Assembly (NCBI GenBank): GCA_030765785.1
Contig: JAVCCC010000051.1
Span: 1 to 51,221, forward strand
DNA: 51,221 nt
From: Candidatus Aceula lacicola
Lineage (GTDB): Bacteria > Omnitrophota > Gorgyraeia > Zapsychrales > Aceulaceae
Direction of reading: 5' to 3'
The notes under the pieces are model-generated. The model saw only the letters and a program-made list of their open reading frames with translations. It had not been told where the DNA came from and searched no databases. Below, piece by piece: positions 41,695 through 49,049 of this stretch (positions are counted from its first letter, which is position 1; the number at the start of each line of letters is the position of its first letter). Both the position numbers and the translations under genes were made by a program.

Positions 41695-44331
41695 ATGAAA
41701 GATTTACCAACACGCTATATACCCCAAGAGGTCGAAGACAAATGGTGTCAGCACTGGGAGAAAAATAACCTTTTTCATGCCCAGCATGACAAAAAGAAAA
41801 AACCATACTCTATTGTCATTCCACCGCCAAACGTCACTGGTATCTTGCATATGGGCCATGCGCTTAACAACACGCTGCAAGATATCATCATCCGATACAA
41901 GCGGATGAAGGGCTTTGAGACGCTCTGGATGCCTGGCACAGACCATGCCGGCATTGCTACGCAAAACGTAGTTGAAAAGCAACTCGCCAAGGAAAATAAA
42001 ACACGTCACGATATTAGCCGTGAAGATTTTCTTGAAAAACTTTGGGCATGGAAAAAGCAATATGGCGACACCATCATTCATCAGCTAAAGAAGCTTGGCT
42101 CGTCATGCGATTGGGAGCGTACACGCTTTACTATGGATGAGGGGTATTCAAAAGCCGTTAAAACTGTCTTCGTTAAGCTTTATAAAAAAGGTCTCATTTA
42201 TCGAGGTCAATACATCATTAATTGGTGTCCACGATGCCATACAGCATTATCCGACGAAGAAGCAGAACATCAAGACGTTCAAGGGTCTCTTTATCACATC
42301 CAATATCCTTTTAAGAATAATCCAGATCAGCGTGTCACAGTTGCAACAACGCGTCCAGAAACCATGCTTGGCGATACAGCGGTTGCGGTTAATCCAAAAG
42401 ATAAGCGATATAAAAAACTTATTGGCCAAACACTTGTTTTGCCTTTGATGAACCGCGAGATAAAAATCATTGCCGATGACTTTGTTGATCCAGAGTTTGG
42501 AACAGGTGCTGTTAAAATAACGCCTGCTCATGATCCTAATGACTTTGAGATGGGAAAACGTCATAACCTAGAATTCATCAACATTCTCAATGCTGATGCA
42601 ACTCTGAATGAAAATACAAAGGAATTTAATGGCTTGGACCGATTTAAAGCACGCAAGCTTATTGTCGAAAAACTAAAAGAACAAAACTTGCTTGTGAAAG
42701 CTGACGAACATCAGCATGCTGTTGGACACTGCTATCGTTGCCATACTGTTATTGAACCTTATTTATCAAAACAATGGTTTGTTAAAATGAGACCTTTGGC
42801 TAAGCCTGCTCTTGATGTGGTCAAAAAGGGGAAGGTCAAATTTTATCCTGATCGCTGGACAAAAGTTTACGTAAACTGGATGGAAGGCATAAGAGACTGG
42901 TGTATTTCCAGACAAATATGGTGGGGACATCGTATTCCGGTCTGGTATTGCAAAGCCTGCGGTGAAGAGAATTTTATTGTTGCAGAAGAGACACCAACAT
43001 GTTGTCCAAAATGCAAAGGAAATGATCTGCATCAGGATGAAGATGTTTTGGATACTTGGTTTTCATCTTGGCTATGGCCATTCGCCACGCTTGGGTGGCC
43101 TGAGAAAAAAGAAGATTTAAAATATTTTTATCCAACAAACTCTCTTTTTACAGCTCCTGAAATTATTTTTTTCTGGGTTGCGCGCATGATTATGGCCGGC
43201 CTTGAGTTTATGGGAGACATTCCATTCTCCGACGTATATCTTCATGGCACCGTTCGAGATGCAAAGGGGAGAAAGATGTCAAAATCTCTTGGCAATGCTC
43301 TTGACCCTCTTGAAATCATTGAAGAATATGGAGCCGATGCACTTCGCTTTAGCCTTATCATAAACTCCGGCCAAGACTTATTTATCTCCAAAGAAAAATT
43401 TGAGGTAGGGAGAAACTTTGCAAATAAAATCTGGAACGCATCGCGTCTTGTTTTTATGAATACCTCTAATTTAAATGTCGCTCAGCTAGATCAAGATTTC
43501 AAGAATCTTAAAAAAGAAGATCTCCCTATGTCATGCCAATGGATTCTCTCGAAGATGCAAACAACGCTTATTGATCTTGAAGATGCAATCGAAAAGTATA
43601 AATTCTCGGAAGCCGAAAATCTTGTTTATAATTTTATTTGGAAAAATTTCTGCGACTGGTATCTTGAAATGATTAAAAACAGCTTTAATCAAAAAGATGT
43701 TCAAATCACAACTCTTTTTATTCTTGAGCAAGTTCTAAAAATGATTCATCCGTTTATGCCTTTTGTGAGTGAAGAAATTTGGCACAGCATTCACCCAGAA
43801 AGCGATTCTCTTGCCAAAGAGTCTTGGCCTAAAATTAACAAAGCTCTTATCAACAATTCAATTGAATCTGACATGGTTAACGTTTTTGATCTGATTGTAT
43901 CGGTCCGAAATGTTCGAGCACAATGGCGAATTCAATCTTCAACAAGAATTGACTGCATCTTGGGCGCACCCAGCAAGATTCTTAAAATTTTAGAACAAAA
44001 TTCTAAAATTATTAAATCCCTTGCAAGCGTGGATAATCTTAAATTTGATAGTAGCAAAATTTCTATGAAGGATACTGCCGCAGGAATTTCTGGAAAAATA
44101 AAATTTTATATTCCTCTTTCTGGAATTGTGGACATCAAACAGGAAAAGAAAAAAATTAACGAACAAATTCTGCAAAGTCAAAAAGCGCTTACAGGTCTTT
44201 CATCACGTCTCAAGAACAAGAACTTTCTAAGCAAGGCGCCAAAAAAGGTTGTTGAGAAAGAAACAGAACGTCTAAAAGAAATTGAAGAAAAAATTAAAGA
44301 ACTAACCAACATCATAAAGGATTTATCTTAA
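41695..44331 (+). CDS. valS: Valyl-tRNA synthetase
   Basis: Charges tRNA-Val. It has 878 residues, class Ia. The HIGH-type motif is HMGHALN near residue 50, the CP1 editing domain begins near 190 with TVATTRPETMLGDTAVAV, and KMSKS occurs in GRKMSKSLGN. Zinc-type cysteine pairs occur in WCPRCH, YCKACG and CCPKC. The C-terminal coiled coil (about 815-878) is present. The ATG begins one base after the cimA stop. Confidence 0.97.
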   Translation: MKDLPTRYIPQEVEDKWCQHWEKNNLFHAQHDKKKKPYSIVIPPPNVTGILHMGHALNNTLQDIIIRYKRMKGFETLWMPGTDHAGIATQNVVEKQLAKENKTRHDISREDFLEKLWAWKKQYGDTIIHQLKKLGSSCDWERTRFTMDEGYSKAVKTVFVKLYKKGLIYRGQYIINWCPRCHTALSDEEAEHQDVQGSLYHIQYPFKNNPDQRVTVATTRPETMLGDTAVAVNPKDKRYKKLIGQTLVLPLMNREIKIIADDFVDPEFGTGAVKITPAHDPNDFEMGKRHNLEFINILNADATLNENTKEFNGLDRFKARKLIVEKLKEQNLLVKADEHQHAVGHCYRCHTVIEPYLSKQWFVKMRPLAKPALDVVKKGKVKFYPDRWTKVYVNWMEGIRDWCISRQIWWGHRIPVWYCKACGEENFIVAEETPTCCPKCKGNDLHQDEDVLDTWFSSWLWPFATLGWPEKKEDLKYFYPTNSLFTAPEIIFFWVARMIMAGLEFMGDIPFSDVYLHGTVRDAKGRKMSKSLGNALDPLEIIEEYGADALRFSLIINSGQDLFISKEKFEVGRNFANKIWNASRLVFMNTSNLNVAQLDQDFKNLKKEDLPMSCQWILSKMQTTLIDLEDAIEKYKFSEAENLVYNFIWKNFCDWYLEMIKNSFNQKDVQITTLFILEQVLKMIHPFMPFVSEEIWHSIHPESDSLAKESWPKINKALINNSIESDMVNVFDLIVSVRNVRAQWRIQSSTRIDCILGAPSKILKILEQNSKIIKSLASVDNLKFDSSKISMKDTAAGISGKIKFYIPLSGIVDIKQEKKKINEQILQSQKALTGLSSRLKNKNFLSKAPKKVVEKETERLKEIEEKIKELTNIIKDLS

Positions 44332-44335
44332 AAAT

Positions 44336-45187
44336 ATGAGCAAACATCAAATTGATCAAATTATCACCCTAGCACTTAAAGAAGATATCGGAAAACAAGA
44401 CGTTACGACAAATATTTTTATTCCGAAAAGCATGATCTCTGACGCCTATATTGTGATCCACCAAAAAGCAACAATTGTTGGATTTGATATCGTTAAAACA
44501 ATTTTTAAAAAATTAGATAAAAATGTAAAAATAACATCGTATTTCAAAGATGGCGACGTCATAAAACCTGAGGTGCGCATCATAAAATTACGAGGAAAAA
44601 CACGCGCCCTTTTAACAGGAGAGAGGATCGCTTTAAATTTCTTAAGCCATCTTTCCGCCATTGCAACAAACACGACAGAATTTGTAAATGCCGTTAAGCC
44701 TTATAAAGTCAAAATATTAGACACGCGAAAGACAACGCCAGGATTACGTTTTCTAGAAAAATTAGCCGTGAGAAAAGCGAATGGCGTCAATCATCGTCTT
44801 AACTTAGGCGAAATGGTATTGATCAAGGATAATCATCATATCGCTTGTCCTCAAATGCCAACTAAGGACATGCTAGCTAAGGCACGAAGAAGAACAAAAA
44901 AGATAATTACAGTTGAAGTAGAAGACCTCAATCACTTTAAAGAGGCTTGGCTTGCCAGGCCAGACATTATCTTGCTTGACAACATGAATTTAGCGCAAAT
45001 TAGAAAAGCAGTGTCCTTTGGAAAAAAGAATCAATATAAAGGAAAAAATCCTGAGCTGGAAATTTCTGGAGGCGTCAATCTGCACAATGTCCGATCCTAT
45101 GCTCAAACTGGCGTTGAGCGTATTTCAATCGGCGCATTAACGCATACAAAAAAATCAATCAATGTTTCAATGGAGATTACGTATTAA
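44336..45187 (+). CDS. nadC: Nicotinate-nucleotide pyrophosphorylase (quinolinate PRTase)
   Basis: Makes nicotinate mononucleotide from quinolinate and PRPP in NAD synthesis. It has 283 residues. LKEDIGKQDVTTN, GERIALNFLSHLSAIAT, LDTRKTTPGLR and VKANGVNHRLNL-type segments (RKANGVNHRLNLGEMVLIKD) identify it, as do the late IILLDNM and EISGGV. Four bases follow valS. A frame reaching back into nadC belongs to the next gene, which really starts at 45189. Confidence 0.96.
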   Translation: MSKHQIDQIITLALKEDIGKQDVTTNIFIPKSMISDAYIVIHQKATIVGFDIVKTIFKKLDKNVKITSYFKDGDVIKPEVRIIKLRGKTRALLTGERIALNFLSHLSAIATNTTEFVNAVKPYKVKILDTRKTTPGLRFLEKLAVRKANGVNHRLNLGEMVLIKDNHHIACPQMPTKDMLAKARRRTKKIITVEVEDLNHFKEAWLARPDIILLDNMNLAQIRKAVSFGKKNQYKGKNPELEISGGVNLHNVRSYAQTGVERISIGALTHTKKSINVSMEITY

Positions 45188-45188
45188 A

Positions 45189-45851
45189 ATGAAAACTATT
45201 TCTTATGCCCTCGTTATTATTCTTATCGCGGCCTGCGCCTTACAACCAACCACTTCTTACGCGCAAGCCCAACACAGTCTACTTGACGACAAAAAACTTC
45301 TAGGTGGATATTCTAAAAGGTATGCCGATGAGCCTAAAGATGTGCTTCTTGCCATGATTAACGATGAAACGCTCTCACCATATCAAACCGCTGCCGCCGT
45401 GCGTGTTTTTCGAGAGAATTTTAGCCAAATCATTTTTTCAAGAGAAAAAAAGCTAGCTCTTCGATCCTTGATCCGCCGTCTTAGCCGAACAGATTCTATT
45501 TTTGTAAAGATTGAAATTATGTATACACTTTGCGAAATGGATAAATATAAATATTTTAAATCTATGGTTCCAAATTTAATTCGCGCCATGGATCACTACA
45601 ATAAAACAGCTAATGAACTGGCGTTCACTTATATTAACAACATTATCTCTGGTCAAAATAGAACTAGAGAAGCTCGCATTGTTTTCAATACTCTCCGAAG
45701 AATATTATTTTTATCCCGAAAAAAACTACGCAACGTCATAAATCCCAACAAACGACTAAAACAAAAAATTGAACTGCTTCGTTGGTCTATAAAAATCCTA
45801 GGCAACCAAGAATTAAAAAGACTTCCGCCAGAAGCGCTGCATTTATTTTAA
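45189..45851 (+). CDS. Exported helical protein of unknown function, possible lipoprotein
   Basis: A 220-residue protein from the ATG at 45189, directly after nadC; an earlier ATG at 45162 lies inside nadC and spoils the signal peptide. The N terminus is a signal peptide with a lipobox-like LIAAC (Cys16), but a normal Sec cleavage near TSYAQA is also possible. The rest is alpha-helical and basic, with short helix pairs reminiscent of HEAT-like repeats (residues 50-210) such as LLAMINDETLSPYQTAAAV. No named family is recognised. Probably co-transcribed with the CPBP protease 19 bases downstream. Confidence 0.7.
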   Translation: MKTISYALVIILIAACALQPTTSYAQAQHSLLDDKKLLGGYSKRYADEPKDVLLAMINDETLSPYQTAAAVRVFRENFSQIIFSREKKLALRSLIRRLSRTDSIFVKIEIMYTLCEMDKYKYFKSMVPNLIRAMDHYNKTANELAFTYINNIISGQNRTREARIVFNTLRRILFLSRKKLRNVINPNKRLKQKIELLRWSIKILGNQELKRLPPEALHLF

Positions 45852-45870
45852 TCACAAAGGCCCATTATAA

Positions 45871-47700
45871 ATGAACATTAAAAAACAAACTTGGATTGCA
45901 TTATCATTGTTTGCCATTGCTGGTTTCTTAGTCTGGATGCAAACAAGCTACAAGCAAATTTCCTTTCTCGATCTTTCCGTAAGCAAAAGCAAAGCCCTAA
46001 AAATTTCTCGGGAATATCTTGTCGAAAGCCAAAATGTTGATCCTGCTGATTTTGAGCATGCTGTTATTCTGCTATCGCGGACAGACGCTGATCGTTACCT
46101 CCAAAAAACCATCGGATTTGACGAAGAGTTAAAGTTTATTAAAGCAAATAATTTTGGTCTTTTTTATTGGAAAACCCGTTTTTTTAAAGAAAATGAAAAA
46201 GAAGAATTTCTTATCTCTGTTGACCCAAAAAATGGCAATATTGTCTCTTTTAGACACATTATTGCCGATACCGAAAAGAGGGAAGAGGTTAACCTTAAAG
46301 CCTCTCGTCGTCTAGCAAAAGAATTCTTAAAGAATAATTTTAATTTTAATTTCTCTAAATATCTCCTAAAAGAAGAATCAACAGAGAAGCGTGACAACAG
46401 AACAGATTACCATTTTGCCTGGCAAAAAAAAGACATCGAAATCCCTTGGAGTAAGAATCCGAACTCTGGAACAGCCAAACTGATTACAAAACTGACAATG
46501 GCTGGAAACGAAATTTTATCATTCTCTAAAAATCAACTTGATATTCCAGATCAATTCTCCCGCATGATTGAAAACAGCAAACAATCAGGACGAATTTTTT
46601 CTGGAATCTTTACATTGCTCTATTATTTAATGCTAATGTCATCCATTTTCTTTGTCATTATTCAAAATAATAACATCGCGATGCACGCAACAAAAAATTT
46701 CTACATCAAAATGGCTGGTATCATATTTATTTTAATCAGTCTTTTAAATTTCAACAGTATCCAAAACTTTCTTTTTAGCTACTCAACAGCGACAACTTTA
46801 AAGATTTTCTTTTCAGAGCTTACGCTTTATCTTTCTGTCGGAGCTTTTTTCTTTGCTATTAAATTAGTTTTGCCAGGGCTTGCGGGAGAATCCATTTCGC
46901 TTGAATCTTCAAAAAATCAAAAAGGTTTTTTACATTATATTTCATCAAAGTTTTTGTCACGAGAAATCTTTTTTCTGGTGCTCATTGGCTACCTAGGTGC
47001 GATCATCATGTTCGGCATTCAATCTTCAATCTTTTATATTGGACAACAATATTTTAGCGTCTGGATTGAACGCCTACAGATCCCACAGCTTTCATCAAGT
47101 TTTTGGCCATTTTTAACTGTTTTTGTCATCGCAATTCGCGCATCCTTAAGCGAAGAAATTATGTTTCGCTTTTTCGGCATTCATTTTGGAACAAAAATCC
47201 TAAAAAACACTCTTCTTGCTGTTATTATTTCATCTATTATCTGGGGATTTGGGCATACCCATTATCCAATCTTCCCAATGTGGTTTAGAGGAATCGAGGT
47301 TTCTTTCTTAGGGCTCTTCCTGTCTTTTATTTACATCCGATTTGGCATTATTCCAGTTATTGTTAGCCATTATCTCTTTGATGCTTTCTGGGGATCAGCA
47401 GGATTCGTTCTCGGAAAAAGTCAATCTCTTGATTTTATCACATGCCTTCTTGTCTTATGCATTCCTTTTCTCTGGGCAATCTTGGCATTCTTTGTAAATA
47501 GACCAAAAAATAAAAAAATTCTCCTAAAATTAAGTCAAAATCAAAAATATAATCTCAAAATTTTAAAAACATTCTTAATCAACCCAGGCAACTGGGATAA
47601 AAAGTCAAAGGATCAAATTAAACAAAAACTTTTAGCTCATAGCTGGGACGCTCTCGTTGTAGACGAAGCGCTTAGAGCTATAGATAAAAAAGAAGATTGA
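45871..47700 (+). CDS. CPBP-family intramembrane metalloprotease with N-terminal periplasmic domain
   Basis: A 609-residue membrane protein. An N-terminal helix (about 8-25) is followed by an extracytoplasmic region of about 200 residues that resembles PepSY-type repeats (for example FLISVDPKNGNIVSFRH), then about eight membrane helices. The CPBP (Abi) glutamic-protease motifs are complete: EEIMFR at 428-433, FGHTH with His462, and SHYLFD with His500 and Asp504. The last 80 residues are basic and cytoplasmic. Family members process prenylated or signalling proteins or give bacteriocin immunity; the substrate here is unknown. AAAGG precedes the ATG. Confidence 0.87.
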   Translation: MNIKKQTWIALSLFAIAGFLVWMQTSYKQISFLDLSVSKSKALKISREYLVESQNVDPADFEHAVILLSRTDADRYLQKTIGFDEELKFIKANNFGLFYWKTRFFKENEKEEFLISVDPKNGNIVSFRHIIADTEKREEVNLKASRRLAKEFLKNNFNFNFSKYLLKEESTEKRDNRTDYHFAWQKKDIEIPWSKNPNSGTAKLITKLTMAGNEILSFSKNQLDIPDQFSRMIENSKQSGRIFSGIFTLLYYLMLMSSIFFVIIQNNNIAMHATKNFYIKMAGIIFILISLLNFNSIQNFLFSYSTATTLKIFFSELTLYLSVGAFFFAIKLVLPGLAGESISLESSKNQKGFLHYISSKFLSREIFFLVLIGYLGAIIMFGIQSSIFYIGQQYFSVWIERLQIPQLSSSFWPFLTVFVIAIRASLSEEIMFRFFGIHFGTKILKNTLLAVIISSIIWGFGHTHYPIFPMWFRGIEVSFLGLFLSFIYIRFGIIPVIVSHYLFDAFWGSAGFVLGKSQSLDFITCLLVLCIPFLWAILAFFVNRPKNKKILLKLSQNQKYNLKILKTFLINPGNWDKKSKDQIKQKLLAHSWDALVVDEALRAIDKKED

Positions 47701-47724
47701 AAAACAAAAATACTCGATTATAAT
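47697..47724 (+). promoter_or_regulatory. Promoter of the molybdenum hydroxylase operon
   Basis: TTGAAA (47697-47702, overlapping the upstream stop codon), 16-base spacer, perfect TATAAT (47719-47724). The predicted start point is at or one base before the ATG at 47732, so the message may be leaderless; no ribosome-binding site is visible. Confidence 0.5.
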
Positions 47725-47731
47725 ATTACAA

Positions 47732-48586
47732 ATGCTATTAAATCCTTTTAATTACCACAGTCCTAAAACTCTCAAAGAAGCCTGCAATCTGCTGGACACC
47801 CTTAAGAATGCCCGCATTTTGTCTGGAGGAACTTTTCTCGTTAATAATCTAAAATCATTAAAAAGGAGGGGGCTAAAAACTCCTGACGACATTATCAGCC
47901 TTCAAAAAATTCCTGAAATTAAAGGTATTCAAATAAAGTCAGATAAAATAATGATCGGCGCAATGACAACACTTAATAATATCGCACAAGATAAAAATGT
48001 TGAAAAACACTATCCCATCTTACGAATCGTTTCAGAAAACATTGCTTCAACGCAAATAAGAAATATGGCAACCATTGGCGGAAACGTTGCTTGCCGTTAT
48101 GCATGGACCGAATTTGCAAGCTGTCTTATCGCGCTAGAGGCAACGCTTCATTTTGCTGAAAAAAAGAAATTAAAAGAAATATCTGCTGAAAGCTTCTTTA
48201 AAAATAATGCAAAACCAGAAGGACTTTTGACTTCTATTTCTATTCCTATAAAAAAAGATATTATTGCTATCTATAAACGCGTCTCTAAAACACCTGGCGT
48301 AGATCTTCCGATGTTAACTGTTTGTATTAAAGTTTCTCTAAAGAAGAACACGCTTTTAGATGTCCGTGTTGTCATTAACGATGGGGCCTCATTTTCTAAA
48401 AGAGATGTCTCAATCGAAAAAGCATTAGAAGGATCTAATCTCGATGAGAATATAGAAGGAAAGTTTCTTTCAAACCTTAATCCTGAAACATATAAACTCG
48501 ATAACGAATACAAAAAAGAGCTGCTAAGAATTCACAGCAAATATGCAATCCAAAAATTACTGGTACAAATCAATGACAACGCTTAA
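47732..48586 (+). CDS. Molybdenum hydroxylase FAD-binding (medium) subunit
   Basis: FAD subunit of a xanthine dehydrogenase/aldehyde oxidase/CO dehydrogenase-type enzyme. It has 284 residues: FAD-binding PCMH-like domain with ILSGGTFLV and the characteristic RNMATIGGNVA, followed by the CODH_C-type C-terminal domain (about 180-280). It passes electrons from the [2Fe-2S] subunit to FAD. Its start coincides with the predicted transcription start. Overlaps the iron-sulphur subunit gene by 14 bases. The acceptor used is not visible. Confidence 0.9.
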   Translation: MLLNPFNYHSPKTLKEACNLLDTLKNARILSGGTFLVNNLKSLKRRGLKTPDDIISLQKIPEIKGIQIKSDKIMIGAMTTLNNIAQDKNVEKHYPILRIVSENIASTQIRNMATIGGNVACRYAWTEFASCLIALEATLHFAEKKKLKEISAESFFKNNAKPEGLLTSISIPIKKDIIAIYKRVSKTPGVDLPMLTVCIKVSLKKNTLLDVRVVINDGASFSKRDVSIEKALEGSNLDENIEGKFLSNLNPETYKLDNEYKKELLRIHSKYAIQKLLVQINDNA

Positions 48587-49049
48587 TATTAACGAAAAAG
48601 AATACCAGCTTGACTTAAAGGGTCACGAAACCCTTCTTGAAGTCTTACGAGACAACCTCGGGCTTACAGGAACAAAAACTGCCTGCAACGAAGCAGAATG
48701 CGGTGCCTGCACGGTTCTTGTTGACAACAACTCTGTTTTATCTTGCATCATCCTTGCCAAAGATGTTGAAGGTTGTTCTATTGAAACGATTGAAGGTTTG
48801 AGCCATGAAGAAGAATTGCATCCAATTCAACAAGCATTCCTAGATAACGGTGCTGTGCAATGCGGATTTTGCGCCCCTGGATTTATTTTATCAACTAAAG
48901 CTCTCTTAGATAAAAATCCAGAACCAAATCTTGAAGAAATAAAAAAATCGCTCGATGGCCATATCTGTCGCTGCGGCGGATATTTAAAAATATTTGATGC
49001 CGTTAAAGATGCGTCAAAGAAATTAAACAATCATGACACAAAAAAATAA
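48573..49049 (+). CDS. Molybdenum hydroxylase [2Fe-2S] (small) subunit
   Basis: A 158-residue iron-sulphur protein from the ATG at 48573. The N-terminal plant-type ferredoxin domain carries CNEAECGACTVL with a fourth Cys in VLSCI. The helical C-terminal domain carries QCGFCAPGFILS and HICRCGGY, giving two [2Fe-2S] clusters. It links the molybdopterin and FAD subunits. A longer frame from 48543 would add ten residues of the previous gene's reading, and is rejected. It overlaps the large-subunit gene by 17 bases. Confidence 0.95.
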   Translation: MTTLNINEKEYQLDLKGHETLLEVLRDNLGLTGTKTACNEAECGACTVLVDNNSVLSCIILAKDVEGCSIETIEGLSHEEELHPIQQAFLDNGAVQCGFCAPGFILSTKALLDKNPEPNLEEIKKSLDGHICRCGGYLKIFDAVKDASKKLNNHDTKK

